Of a DNA stretch of 45,957 nt, positions 17,785 through 26,131 are shown piece after piece. The translations under genes and the position numbers were made by a program. The stretch is from Desmonostoc muscorum FACHB-395 (GTDB lineage Bacteria > Cyanobacteriota > Cyanobacteriia > Cyanobacteriales > Nostocaceae). Below the pieces are notes generated by a model. That model was not told where the DNA came from, searched no databases, and saw nothing but the letters and a program-made list of their open reading frames with translations. How positions within the stretch are numbered: the first letter of the stretch is position 1; every line of letters begins with the position of its first letter. The stretch spans positions 1 through 45,957 of the forward strand of contig NZ_JACJSF010000064.1 in the NCBI RefSeq assembly GCF_014698035.1. Reading direction: 5' to 3'.

Positions 17785-18154
17785 AGGAGTTAGGTAAAAA
17801 TATTAACTTAAAATTATTTGATTTTAACAATAGTTTTGATGTATATGTGAGTAAATTTGATTTTTACACTCTTTGGCAGTTTCTCACATACTTCCACAAT
17901 ATACATCTGCGATATACAACTGCTTGTGACTTCTGCAAATTGCGATCGGCTCATGATGTTTAGTGATGATTGCCCTGGCGATGCCTACGCCTACGCTAAT
18001 CCCTGCTTTTACTTTCCAGAAACATTTGCCCCTACGGTGGTTGGATCATATCATAATTCTTGCCGAAATTGGCTAAATTTAAGAAGCTGAGGCAATGGAA
18101 ATAGAGATTAAAATAGAGTTAGTAAAGGTAGGATTTACTTGATTAGGAGGTTCT
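17785..18154. other. Intergenic region upstream of toxin-antitoxin pair
   Basis: An AT-rich region with a fragment of a GC-rich interspersed repeat (gcgatgcctacgcctacgc, about 17979-17997). An open frame at 17857-18090 has no family resemblance or ribosome site and I do not regard it as a gene. The antitoxin ribosome site (AGGAGG, 18145-18150) is at the right end. Confidence 0.4.
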
Positions 18155-18385
18155 ATGATGACTTTACAAGAAATTATTAATTCTATTGAAAGTTTGCCCA
18201 CAGAAGATAAAGAGTATTTATTTGAGTTTCTTCGCCAGCAACGAATTGAGAATCGGCGGGTTGAAATTTTGGCTAATGCTCAGGAAGTAATGCAGTCTTT
18301 TAAGGATGGGACAGCAAAGAGAGGAAGCGTTGATGATTTGATCGCTGATTTACTCGGAGATGATGATGGAAGTTGTCTGGAGTAG
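18155..18385 (+). CDS. Putative type II antitoxin
   Basis: A small acidic protein of 76 residues, presumed to neutralise the downstream toxin and repress its own promoter, as type II antitoxins do (inference from context). It starts MTLQEIINSIESLPTEDKEY and ends in a flexible acidic tail with GSVDDLIADLLGDDD. A strong ribosome site AGGAGG at 18145-18150 supports ATG 18155 or 18158. Its 3' end overlaps the next gene by 26 bases, the classic coupled arrangement. I cannot assign a named antitoxin family from sequence alone. Confidence 0.7.
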   Translation: MMTLQEIINSIESLPTEDKEYLFEFLRQQRIENRRVEILANAQEVMQSFKDGTAKRGSVDDLIADLLGDDDGSCLE

Positions 18386-18647
18386 TGGATTTAAGCGCTC
18401 TTTTAGGAAGATTACAAAGAAAAACCCGCAATTAAAGAATCAAATTGTTAATGTATTAAGGCTTTTAGCAGATGATCCATTTACACCGTCTTTGAAGTCT
18501 CATAAGTTAACAGGAAATTTAGCGGGTTTGTGGTCTTGTTCTGTTGCTTATGATTGTAGAATTATCTTTAATTTTTCGGAGGATGAGAAGTTGTTAGAAA
18601 TGGTTATTTTATTGATTGATATTGGTAGCCATGATGAAGTCTATTAA
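18360..18647 (+). CDS. RelE/YafQ-like toxin
   Basis: A probable ribosome-dependent mRNA endonuclease of the RelE/ParE superfamily. The 95 residues show the usual layout: a basic N-terminal helix (FKRSFRKITKKNPQLKNQI), a middle KSHKLTGNLAGLWSCSVAYDCRIIF matching the K.H.L.G...G..S......RI.. pattern of YafQ/RelE proteins, and a C-terminal strand LLIDIGSHDEVY ending in the typical IG.HD..Y. There are three consecutive ATG codons at 18360-18368; the third (18366) has GGAG about seven bases upstream and gives MEVVWSSGFK. It is coupled to the antitoxin by overlap. Toxicity is not proven from sequence. Confidence 0.85.
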   Translation: MMMEVVWSSGFKRSFRKITKKNPQLKNQIVNVLRLLADDPFTPSLKSHKLTGNLAGLWSCSVAYDCRIIFNFSEDEKLLEMVILLIDIGSHDEVY

Positions 18648-18758
18648 GATGCAAAATAGAGGCTGAAACTTAGAATTTAGAGATTAAAATTATCTATTCC
18701 TAACTGTTCGATAGCTAAAGCCATGTGTCACGACAAGACGAAAAGCGTCAACACAGAC

Positions 18759-18791
18759 AAAAAAATAGCACACCCTAAAGGATGGCTATTT
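18759..18791 (-). terminator. Intrinsic terminator of ssb
   Basis: Read on the minus strand: aaatagc (18791-18785), a partly paired centre (catcc/gggtg-like), gctattt (18769-18763), then a run of T to 18759. The stem plus U-run lies about 60 bp after the ssb stop codon. Confidence 0.72.
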
Positions 18792-18851
18792 GTAGAAATT
18801 ATCTAATTGTGATGTTAGTTAGCAAATTGAATACACGCTCAACTAACAACT

Positions 18852-19424
18852 TTAGAAAGGAATATCATCTGGATCTGGTTCTTCCGCTTTCACTGCTGGA
18901 TAAGTGGTTCGCTCATAATTTGTAGATTGGGGTACGGGTTCGTAACTTGTCGCTTGGGGAGCAACGCCAACAGGATTTGCAGCCGGAGTAGGCGCTGGAC
19001 GTGGTGACTCGTAAGTGTTAACTTCTTTCTGGGGAGGACGAGATGCTGAAGATGTTTGTCGTGGAGCAGTTTCAGTGAATGATGGAGTTGCGGTTGCTGA
19101 AGGCAATGGATCAGTATTAAAACTACCTCCAACAGGTTGAATTTGTTGCACTGTCAATTCAGCGCGTTTTTCTTTAAAACCTTCCATCGGAACAGTATTC
19201 ATGCCTAAACGCCCTACCAGGATGACGCGATCGCCTTGGTGGTAGTTTTGCTGGATTTCTGTCGCTAAATTACCCCAGCCGACAACTTTCAGGGTGGCTG
19301 GCGGATCTTCTGGTTTCAGGGAATTGGGAAACTGCACCAGCATTTCCGTAACTCCCAAATTATCGGCTGTATAGCGGAGTTGTGGCTCGTTAATAATTTC
19401 CGCCATCAAAACGCAGCTGTTCAT
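18852..19424 (-). CDS. ssb: Single-stranded DNA-binding protein
   Basis: Binds ssDNA during replication, repair and recombination and recruits partners through its C-terminal tip. Residues 1-105 form the OB-fold: MNSCVLMAEIINEPQLRYT, a central LKVVGWGNLATEIQQNYHQGD and VILVGRLGMNT. A Pro/Thr/Ser-rich disordered linker follows (about 110-180) and the acidic tip DPDDIPF ends the protein, the hallmark of a bona fide replicative-type SSB. The start at 19424 is chosen because CAGGAG stands eight bases upstream; the frame extends further to TTG 19445 without support. 190 residues. It has its own terminator and is monocistronic. Confidence 0.92.
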   Translation of the reverse strand: MNSCVLMAEIINEPQLRYTADNLGVTEMLVQFPNSLKPEDPPATLKVVGWGNLATEIQQNYHQGDRVILVGRLGMNTVPMEGFKEKRAELTVQQIQPVGGSFNTDPLPSATATPSFTETAPRQTSSASRPPQKEVNTYESPRPAPTPAANPVGVAPQATSYEPVPQSTNYERTTYPAVKAEEPDPDDIPF

Positions 19425-19555
19425 TAAAATTACTCCTGACTGCAAAAAGTACTGATTGAGAAGAGAAGGTGGGGGTTTTTCTATGTAGTGCCAATTAATA
19501 TCTAGATATGTTTAATTGTTTGCATTTTTTAATAATATTTGAACAAATTTTCTAA

Positions 19556-19672
19556 CAGAATTCAGGAGTCAGAATTCAGAAGTCAGGAGAACACTTGATG
19601 AATTAATATACCAATCATACTAAACTCTTTATCAATTCTGACTCCTGACTCCTGGGTGCTGAATTCTTTTTA
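19556..19672. repeat. Inverted 'caggagtcagaattc' repeat cluster
   Basis: Left cluster agaattcaggagtcagaatt (from 19558) and following gaagtcaggag; right cluster attctgactcctgactcctg (from 19637) and then ctgaattct to 19669. The arms are imperfect inverted copies around an AT-rich centre. The same units flank the inverted repeat at 15679-15892. It lies upstream of ssb. The remaining parts of 19425-19824 show nothing else I can support. Confidence 0.75.
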
Positions 19673-19824
19673 GTCCTTTCTAGCATAAAAGCCAAGCGAT
19701 CGCTTTGAACAGCATTAAGTATGCCGTCCGCCACTCTCGCTTGACTAAATTGAGCATTCAATTCTGCATTGAGTAGTATAATTGTACCACTAATTTAAGA
19801 AAGAGAAAAAATTATTGGCAAAAA

Positions 19825-21081
19825 TTAAGTCTTGACGTGAGAGGGGAAAACACCGAAGGCGATCAATCTGGCTGGTAGGTCGCGCAAGATAGGTAAGCGC
19901 AAAAACGCAGGTGGTACAAAGGTGTTATTTGAGGTGAGAACTGGCGCAAATAACCGCTTTTGGATAAAAGTTTGAAACGCCTGAATGATACGTGTGGGCA
20001 ATTCGCGTTGACGCTGTACTTTTGCTAGGTCGCTAAGTTGTACTTGTCCGTTTTTGAGCGGTTTGCTGAGTACATTCGCGGCGACGACAGCATCTTGAAT
20101 CGCGTAGTTAATCCCAACTCCACCCACGGGGGACATTATATGAGCCGCATCACCGATGAGTAACAGTCCCGGATGATACCAGCGTTTGACGCGGCTGGAT
20201 TCCACTGAGAGAAAAGCTATTTGTGACCAGTCATGTAAATTTTGGATGCGTTGCTGGAATTCTGGCACTACTTCCACAACAGATTTTTTTAATTCCTCCA
20301 AACCCTCAGCCCGCAATTTTTGATAGCCTCCCTTGGGGATGACATAAGCAACTTGCCACTCATCACCACGGTCAAGCATAGCGATGATTTTACCTTGACC
20401 AAAGCGCCCCATTCCCCCCTCTGGGTCTTCTGGCTGACGCGGTAGACGAAACCAAAGAATATCCATTGGTGGCGAGGTTTCGATGGATTCAAACTCACCC
20501 AGGTGGCGTAAACGTGAGTGGCGACCGTCTGCACCCACTGTCAGTATTGCCCGGATTTCGTGCCAACCACCACCTCCCCGATAGCGGACACCTTGAATTT
20601 CGCCATTTTCGGCAATTAATTCTTGCACATTCGCACCCATTACCAGATGGAAACTAGGATATTTTTGTGCTTCTTGGGTGATGAACTCCAGAAATTTCAC
20701 CTGGGGAAGCATCGTAATGTAGGGGTAGCGGGTTTTTAGGTGACTAAAATCGGCCAAAGTGACAGTATCTTCAGGAGTTTTAAACCTAATTTGGCGCATT
20801 TTGGCATGGGGGAGTTCTAGCAAGCGATCGCTAAGTCCCAATTCTTCCATAATTTCCATCACTGATGGATGAATCGTATCACCGCGAAAATCGCGATCGA
20901 AGTCTTTGTGTGCTTCCAGCAGCATCACCGAAATGCCTTGACGTGCTAACAACAGCGCCAAAACTGCTCCGGCTGGCCCCCCACCCACAATGCAACAATC
21001 TGTGGTTTGTACGTCTACAATGTCATGGACAGGGTTAATATTTGGATCTGAGGAAAGATTTTGAGGTAGATCGGTAGTCAT
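19825..21081 (-). CDS. FAD-dependent monooxygenase/oxidoreductase
   Basis: A class A flavoprotein monooxygenase-like enzyme of the UbiH/p-hydroxybenzoate hydroxylase fold, 418 residues. FAD-binding motifs: CCIVGGGPAGAVLALLLARQ (GxGxxG, near residue 30), the DG motif GADGRHSRLRH near 180, and LLIGDAAHIMSPVGGVGINY near 305 (GD motif contacting the flavin ribityl chain). DFRGDTIHPSVMEIMEELGL is typical of the aromatic-ring hydroxylase group. The aromatic or other substrate is not predictable. ATG 21081 has AGGAGGT six to seven bases upstream. It diverges from the ABC ATPase gene. Confidence 0.85.
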   Translation of the reverse strand: MTTDLPQNLSSDPNINPVHDIVDVQTTDCCIVGGGPAGAVLALLLARQGISVMLLEAHKDFDRDFRGDTIHPSVMEIMEELGLSDRLLELPHAKMRQIRFKTPEDTVTLADFSHLKTRYPYITMLPQVKFLEFITQEAQKYPSFHLVMGANVQELIAENGEIQGVRYRGGGGWHEIRAILTVGADGRHSRLRHLGEFESIETSPPMDILWFRLPRQPEDPEGGMGRFGQGKIIAMLDRGDEWQVAYVIPKGGYQKLRAEGLEELKKSVVEVVPEFQQRIQNLHDWSQIAFLSVESSRVKRWYHPGLLLIGDAAHIMSPVGGVGINYAIQDAVVAANVLSKPLKNGQVQLSDLAKVQRQRELPTRIIQAFQTFIQKRLFAPVLTSNNTFVPPAFLRLPILRDLPARLIAFGVFPSHVKT

Positions 21082-21218
21082 AACAACACCTCCTGACAGC
21101 CCTAAAACCTAGCGTAGTTTGCTTTTGATCGTGCAAACTATTTTGTTAACTTTTCGTATTTACAGAGAACGTGTATTATGGGCGCTAAACTGTCATTAGT
21201 CAGTCGTAATTATCCTCC

Positions 21219-21238
21219 AATTCCCAATTCCCAATCAA
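21219..21238. repeat. Short caattcc heptamer array upstream of ugpC
   Basis: Two to three units of caattcc (caattcccaattcccaat) end about 11 bases before the GTG start of the ABC ATPase gene, in the position where the ribosome site would be expected. Same heptamer as at 10981-11008 and, inverted, 14979-15027. Confidence 0.8.
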
Positions 21239-21248
21239 ATAATTAGTT

Positions 21249-22562
21249 GTGTCCCAAGTTATTTTAGAAAACGTTTATAAAAGTTTTTCCTCACGTAAAG
21301 GGGAAGGTGTTACCTCACAAAACCAATCTTCCCCCACGCCTGGGGAGAAAACTGATGCAGCGCAAGAACGTGCGGGAAGTGTTAACGTCTTGCGACGGAT
21401 TAACCTGACGATCGCAGATGGCGAGTTTATGGTGCTGGTAGGCCCTTCTGGTTGTGGAAAAAGTACCTTGCTGCGGTTAATCGCTGGGTTAGAAACGATG
21501 ACTGGCGGTAATATCTGGGTAGGCGATCGCTTAATCAATGATCTACCACCAAAAGAACGCGATATCGCAATGGTGTTTCAAAATTACGCCCTCTATCCCC
21601 ACATGACGGTGTATGACAACATCGCTTTTGGACTGCGGCGCAGGGGAAGCAGGGGAGCCGAGGAGCAGAGGAGCAGAGGAGAAAATACTCCCTATCTTCG
21701 GACGTGGGCAGAAAATCTCTTCGTGGGGGCGACAAGAAAGTTACCTAAAGGATTGCGCTACACTTCTGAGAAAGAACGGGCGGTGGATCAGCAGGTACGT
21801 AGTGTTGCCCAACTGTTACAAATTGAAACATTGCTGAATCGCTTACCCAAACAGCTATCTGGGGGACAAAGACAACGGGTTGCATTGGGAAGAGCGATCG
21901 CGCGTGACCCCCAAGTGTTTTTAATGGATGAGCCGCTTTCTAACTTAGATGCCAAACTACGGGCGGAAACCCGCGCTCAAATTGTCAAATTGCAGCGCCA
22001 ACTTGGGACAACGACAATTTACGTTACCCACGATCAAACAGAAGCGATGACAATGGGCGATCGCATTGCGATTATGTCTGAGGGTAAAATTCAGCAAGTT
22101 GCTTCTCCTTTAGAACTTTACAACCGCCCTGCCAATCTTTTTGTAGCAGAGTTCATTGGTTCACCACCGATGAATTTTATTCCTGTGGAATTCCATGCCC
22201 CACAGTTGATTACGCATTCCCAGTTGCGTTTCACCCTGCCAGAAGTTTGGGGAAAAGCTTTACAAAAATATGATGGGAAAACTCTAATTTTAGGCATTCG
22301 CCCAGAACACTTGAACTTGAGTATGCCTGCTACCAAAAATCTACCAGTGCAAGTAGATTTGGTAGAGAATCTCGGTAACGATTCCTTTCTCGCTGTTAAG
22401 ATTGCCGAACCGGGTTCTCAGCCTGCGACTACAGCTAATTCCCTACAAGTGCGAATCCCACCAGACCGTCTTGTACAACCTGGTGAGCAACTATGGTTAT
22501 CTCTAACTCCAGAGAAAATTCACTTTTTTGACCCGGAAACCCAGTTAGCAATATTTCCTTAA
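21249..22562 (+). CDS. ugpC: UgpC/MalK-type ABC transporter ATPase
   Basis: An ATPase of the CUT1 (carbohydrate/glycerol-3-phosphate) ABC importer class, which typically serves several sugar transporters. Walker A GPSGCGKST near residue 64, Q-loop VFQNYALYPHMTVYDNIAFG, signature LSGGQRQRVALGRAIARDP near 205, Walker B VFLMDEPLSNLDAKLR, H-loop YVTHDQTEAMTMGDR, and a C-terminal TOBE/OB regulatory region (ILGIRPEHL). At 437 residues it is longer than usual: residues ~17-46 and ~131-178 are insertions, and the first part of the second is encoded by purine-rich repeat DNA (21640-21690). The start GTG 21249 follows a caattcc heptamer array with no ribosome site. No permease genes are nearby. The symbol is given at family level. 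Confidence 0.9.
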   Translation: MSQVILENVYKSFSSRKGEGVTSQNQSSPTPGEKTDAAQERAGSVNVLRRINLTIADGEFMVLVGPSGCGKSTLLRLIAGLETMTGGNIWVGDRLINDLPPKERDIAMVFQNYALYPHMTVYDNIAFGLRRRGSRGAEEQRSRGENTPYLRTWAENLFVGATRKLPKGLRYTSEKERAVDQQVRSVAQLLQIETLLNRLPKQLSGGQRQRVALGRAIARDPQVFLMDEPLSNLDAKLRAETRAQIVKLQRQLGTTTIYVTHDQTEAMTMGDRIAIMSEGKIQQVASPLELYNRPANLFVAEFIGSPPMNFIPVEFHAPQLITHSQLRFTLPEVWGKALQKYDGKTLILGIRPEHLNLSMPATKNLPVQVDLVENLGNDSFLAVKIAEPGSQPATTANSLQVRIPPDRLVQPGEQLWLSLTPEKIHFFDPETQLAIFP

Positions 22563-22581
22563 AAGTAACCGTGTCTAATTG

Positions 22582-23199
22582 TTAATCAAAATCTGTCGGT
22601 AAGTCTGGTTGGCGATAATGTTGAAAAAGTCGCGTAATTTGCGCTGGTGTCACCCGTCCCAGAGAAAGTTCTGGTAACGCGTCTTCAGAGAAAAAACCTA
22701 CATCTTCAGTTTCAATACTTGATGATGGAGAACCACCGATAAGTTCACATTTAAAAAACAGTTTATAGACATAAAAAGGCAATGGTGGATGTCCCTGTTT
22801 GTTTCTGTCATAAACTGCTAGTAATTTAATAGCGCGTGCTTGATATCCAGATTCTTCATATACTTCTTTCACAACTACTTCACTGGGTGACTCGCCAACA
22901 TCAGCCCATCCACCAGGTAAACTCCAGCAACCGTCAGCTTTTTCTTTGACTAACAATATAGTATTTTCGTAAAAAATCGCTGCCCGCACGTCAACTTTGG
23001 GAGTTGCATATCCGAGTTCATGGCTAAATAAATCGAGGACATAGCTGTGTTCTACGTTCGAGTAAGTCGCCATGATTTCTGTGGCGATCGCTCGTAATTG
23101 TTTATAGCGTTCAATATCAAAAGGCCCTTCAGAATAGGTTAGACCATTTTGAGCGATCGCTTGTAACTTTTGCGCCCACTCCAGCCATTTAGTTTCCAT
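22582..23199 (-). CDS. Nudix hydrolase
   Basis: Hydrolyses a nucleoside-diphosphate-linked substrate; the exact one is unknown. An N-terminal helical region (about 1-55, METKWLEWAQKLQAIAQNGL) precedes the Nudix fold, a layout seen in ADP-ribose-pyrophosphatase-like proteins. Nudix box: GGWADVGESPSEVVVKEVYE and then ESG, matching Gx5Ex7REUXEExGU with K for R. The frame extends to 23259 but the extra 20 residues are encoded by the tcccaat repeat and are Ser/Pro-rich, so I take ATG 23199 (205 residues). Its 3' end lies 19 bp from the convergent ugpC stop, and it lies 139 bp downstream of pgk on the same strand. Confidence 0.9.
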   Translation of the reverse strand: METKWLEWAQKLQAIAQNGLTYSEGPFDIERYKQLRAIATEIMATYSNVEHSYVLDLFSHELGYATPKVDVRAAIFYENTILLVKEKADGCWSLPGGWADVGESPSEVVVKEVYEESGYQARAIKLLAVYDRNKQGHPPLPFYVYKLFFKCELIGGSPSSSIETEDVGFFSEDALPELSLGRVTPAQITRLFQHYRQPDLPTDFD

Positions 23200-23250
23200 A
23201 TTTAGGGATTGGGGATCGGGTACTGAGGATTGGGCATTGGGAAGAGGACT

Positions 23251-23330
23251 TGGGGACAAGGAGAATTGGGGACAAGGGGAAAGACTTGTTTCAAGTTCTC
23301 ACCTCTTGTCCCCTTGTCCCCTTGTCCCCA
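23251..23330. repeat. Imperfect palindrome of ggggacaag units after pgk
   Basis: Left side has ggggacaag at 23252-23260 and 23268-23276; right side has three inverted copies (cttgtcccc) within 23305-23330; the centre contains acttg-ttt-caagt (23284-23296). It starts nine bases beyond the pgk stop on the minus strand, so it would fold into a large hairpin in the pgk transcript, possibly acting as terminator or 3' stabiliser before the Nudix gene. Confidence 0.82.
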
Positions 23331-23338
23331 TTTTTTAC

Positions 23339-24541
23339 TTACGCATCATCTAAAGCTGCAATTCCAGGCAATACTTTGCCTTCAAGCAACTCCAAGCTAG
23401 CGCCGCCGCCGGTGGAAATGTGGCTCATTTGGTCTGCTAAACCAACCTTTTCCACAGCCGCTACTGAATCACCACCACCAATGATGGTTGTTGTACCAGT
23501 TTTACCGATTTCAGCGAGGGTATGAGCGATCGCTTCCGTACCTGCCGCAAACTTATCAAACTCAAATACACCCATTGGCCCGTTCCAAATTACCGTTTTG
23601 GTATCTGCAAGGGCTTCTTGGAAAAATTTCACCGAGTCTGGCCCAATATCCAAACCCATCCAACCATCGGGGATATTCTCAATGCTAACGGTTTGAGAAT
23701 TGGCATCAGGGGCAAAGTTATCTGCCAATACCACATCTGTAGGCAGCAATAAAGCAACACCCCGTTCTTTAGCCTTAGCTTCCAAAGACTTCGCTAGTTC
23801 TAGCTTGTCTTCTTCTACCAACGACTTACCGACATTCAAACCACGGGCTTTATAGAAGGTGAAAATCATCCCACCGCCAATAATCAGCTTGTCGCACTTC
23901 TCCAGCAAGGTTTCAATTACACCAATTTTGCTGGAAACTTTGGAACCGCCAATAATTGCCGCCAAAGGACGTTGGGGATTTTCAATAGCGTTTTGCAGAT
24001 ATTGCAATTCCTTCTCAACCAAATATCCAGCCACAGAAGGGCTAAGGAATTTCGTCACACCTTCAGTAGAAGCATGGGCGCGGTGTGCAGTACCAAAAGC
24101 ATCATTTACATAAAAGTCAGCATTAGCTGCCAATTTTTTCGCAAATTCTGGGTCGTTTTTCTCTTCTTCTTTGTAAAAACGGACATTTTCTAGTAATAGC
24201 ACTTGGCCATTTTGCAAAGCGGCAACTTTTGCTGCAACTTCATCGCCAATAGAGTCATCAGTTTTAATGACTTCTTGCCCCAGTAACTCAGAGAGACGCT
24301 TGGCAACGGGAGTTAGGCGTAATTTGTCATCCACACCCTTGGGACGGCCAAAATGACTTGCGAGAATGACTTTAGCACCCTTCTGCGTTAAATCTTGGAT
24401 GGTTGGGAGAGCGGCGCGAATGCGAGTATCGTCGGTAATGTTGCCTTGATCGTCCACAGGCACATTAAAGTCAACCCGCACTAAGGCACGTTTCCCAGAT
24501 ATATCAGCTGAAGATAAACTTGCTAAACTTTTTTTGGACAC
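23339..24541 (-). CDS. pgk: Phosphoglycerate kinase
   Basis: Interconverts 3-phosphoglycerate + ATP and 1,3-bisphosphoglycerate + ADP; in cyanobacteria it serves both the Calvin cycle and glycolysis. Family motifs: RALVRVDFNVP near residue 20, the substrate-binding SHFGRPKG near 62, GGSKVSSKIGVIE near 198, and the nucleotide-binding GGGDSVAAVEK and STGGGASLELLEG near the C-terminus. Length of 400 residues is normal. It starts with GTG 24541, with AGGAG about eight bases upstream. It diverges from the stress-protein gene across an 80-bp gap. Confidence 0.97.
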   Translation of the reverse strand: MSKKSLASLSSADISGKRALVRVDFNVPVDDQGNITDDTRIRAALPTIQDLTQKGAKVILASHFGRPKGVDDKLRLTPVAKRLSELLGQEVIKTDDSIGDEVAAKVAALQNGQVLLLENVRFYKEEEKNDPEFAKKLAANADFYVNDAFGTAHRAHASTEGVTKFLSPSVAGYLVEKELQYLQNAIENPQRPLAAIIGGSKVSSKIGVIETLLEKCDKLIIGGGMIFTFYKARGLNVGKSLVEEDKLELAKSLEAKAKERGVALLLPTDVVLADNFAPDANSQTVSIENIPDGWMGLDIGPDSVKFFQEALADTKTVIWNGPMGVFEFDKFAAGTEAIAHTLAEIGKTGTTTIIGGGDSVAAVEKVGLADQMSHISTGGGASLELLEGKVLPGIAALDDA

Positions 24542-24621
24542 ACCAAACTCTCCTGATTGCCTTTTTGTTATTGTTTTGAAAGTAGAACCATCAAGATTTT
24601 ACCGGAGTCAGGGGTACCCAA

Positions 24622-25047
24622 GTGACAGAGATATTTAAGACAGTACTATTTCCTATCGATCAAAGCCGGGAAACGCGGGAAGCTGCTGATGTTGTTACCA
24701 ACGTAGTCAAAAAGTACAGCAGTCGCTTGGTGCTGCTGTCTGTGGTAGAAGAACCGCCTCCAGATGCTCCAGATGCGCCTAGTGCAGATCCGATGGTTTC
24801 ACCAGAAGTAGTTGCAAAACTGCTAGAAAATGCCCAATCTTTATTTTCTGGGCAAGGAATTCAATCCGAAATTCTGGAAAGGCAAGGTAAACCAGCTTTT
24901 ACTATCTGCGATGTCGCTGATGAAATTGGGGCTGATTTAATTATTATGGGCTGCCGAGGGCTAGGCTTAACTGAAGAGGGAGCGGATGATAGTGTGACCA
25001 CTCGCGTGATTAACCTTTCCCCTTGCCCAGTGCTGATTGTGCCTTAG
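24622..25047 (+). CDS. Universal stress protein (UspA family)
   Basis: A single-domain Usp of 141 residues: TVLFPIDQSRETREAADVV at the start, a Pro/Asp-rich loop (EEPPPDAPDAPSADP), and the end MGCRGLGLTEEGADDSVTTR followed by PCPVLIVP. The ATP-binding signature Gx2Gx9G(S/T) is altered: DDS stands where GS is usual, so nucleotide binding is uncertain. The start is GTG 24622. It is followed by a strong hairpin with a T-run. Its stress or light response cannot be read from sequence. Confidence 0.9.
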   Translation: MTEIFKTVLFPIDQSRETREAADVVTNVVKKYSSRLVLLSVVEEPPPDAPDAPSADPMVSPEVVAKLLENAQSLFSGQGIQSEILERQGKPAFTICDVADEIGADLIIMGCRGLGLTEEGADDSVTTRVINLSPCPVLIVP

Positions 25048-25112
25048 TAGTAGTCAGTGCTGAGGAGGCATTAGACTTCTCCAGAAATTAATTATGCGTT
25101 ATCCAGAACCTT

Positions 25113-25152
25113 TGTAGAGACGTAGCAGTGCTACGTCTCTACATTTTTTTTT
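25113..25152 (+). terminator. Intrinsic terminator formed by 31-bp palindrome
   Basis: Arms tgtagagacgtagca (25113-25127) and tgctacgtctctaca (25129-25143) pair perfectly over 15 bp around a single base, followed by nine T (25144-25152). It lies after the stress-protein gene at a convergent junction. The same palindrome with one compensated base-pair change is at 34920-34950. Confidence 0.88.
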
Positions 25153-25251
25153 GGAAAAGTCTAATGACAAACAGAAAATTCTGAGCGCCAGTTGGTGACG
25201 CTCAGAACTTTGGAAATAAACCTTCCATGTTTACATACTTTACCTAACAGC

Positions 25252-25962
25252 TTAAAAGCGATAGTTGCGATCGCGTACCCACATACTAACTGGAACTGCC
25301 TTACCCTGTGGATCTACTTTCGCTTTCACCACAATGGGGGGTACTTGTCCTCTGCGGGCGCGTTGGGTTCGCAAATCGTTGCTAATCTGCTGGCGTTGGT
25401 TTTCTGGGATGTAATAGGTTTCCAAACCGTAGTTAACGGAACCATCCTGATAAACACCTCTTAAGGCTACCTGATTGGCTCTTAGAGATGTTGGGCGATC
25501 GCTACTGACTCGTAACGGTCTCCAAGCTCTAGGAACACCATTACCATAGGATAGTTGCTCTTGCAAAGTCACATAGATATTGGTTCCTTCAGGCAATCTT
25601 CTACCGCTTCCACGACCTTTGCTGACTAATGTTTGCCAACCAGGTAATCTCCTCAAATTTGCGGGACGGGATATGTTGTAATCTAGCGCTAAGGTATTAC
25701 CGTCTAGTACATTGTTTGGGTCTACAGGTACGGTTTGCAAAATCACCGTTTTACCTGTCACATCTGTATAAACGGCTTGGGCTGGTACTGCCATAATTAA
25801 CCCTGTTTGCAGCGCCAGGGGAGCTAGTAACCGCCAAAAAGGTAAGGGCTTATTCGATTTTTGTTCAGTAGCAATCAAGTAATCCCGAAAAGTCACCTTA
25901 CTGGAGAACTCGGCTTCGGGAGACAAGGTTTTATTTTTAGATTCAGAAGAACTATTAGTCAT
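25252..25962 (-). CDS. GDYXXLXY family protein
   Basis: A protein of unknown role, 236 residues, with one membrane-spanning or signal-like segment near residues 45-65 (LLAPLALQTGLIMAVPAQAV) and a mostly beta exterior domain. The motif NNVLDGNTLALDY (G-N-T-x-x-L-x-Y) matches the GDYXXLXY signature with N and T in the second and third places. It sits just downstream of, and on the same strand as, a DUF2157 membrane protein; the two families commonly co-occur, which supports both calls. I prefer ATG 25962 (AGGA about nine bases upstream) over TTG 26001. Confidence 0.78.
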   Translation of the reverse strand: MTNSSSESKNKTLSPEAEFSSKVTFRDYLIATEQKSNKPLPFWRLLAPLALQTGLIMAVPAQAVYTDVTGKTVILQTVPVDPNNVLDGNTLALDYNISRPANLRRLPGWQTLVSKGRGSGRRLPEGTNIYVTLQEQLSYGNGVPRAWRPLRVSSDRPTSLRANQVALRGVYQDGSVNYGLETYYIPENQRQQISNDLRTQRARRGQVPPIVVKAKVDPQGKAVPVSMWVRDRNYRF

Positions 25963-26083
25963 GAGCGTAGTCCTAAAAAGCAGAGGAATTGAGGAGGTCA
26001 AAAGTAACGAGATTAGGACTAACGCAGAGAAACTTTAAAAATTTTGACGCACAGAGATAGAGATGTTGATGATGGGGAAATTC

Positions 26084-26126
26084 CTGAATTCTGTTAGCGT
26101 TGCGGGGCGTTTAGCCCATGCTGAAT
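26084..26126. repeat. Copy of 'gcggggcgtttagccca' repeat
   Basis: The core gcggggcgtttagccca (26103-26119) is shared with the inverted repeat at 15843-15866, here flanked by ctgaattctgttagc and tgctgaattt. It occupies most of the short gap between the DUF2157 and GDYXXLXY genes. Confidence 0.8.
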
Positions 26127-26131
26127 TTGTA

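Noticed and set aside
17857..18090. Plus-strand frame of 77 codons
   Set aside because: Contains repeat sequence, no ribosome site and no recognisable family.
19425..19470. LexA-like agtactttttgcagt upstream of ssb
   Set aside because: Only one half matches a cyanobacterial LexA box; the second half-site is poor.
23200..23259. N-terminal extension of the first Nudix protein
   Set aside because: The 20 residues are encoded by tcccaat-type repeat DNA; the ATG at 23199 gives a normal protein start.
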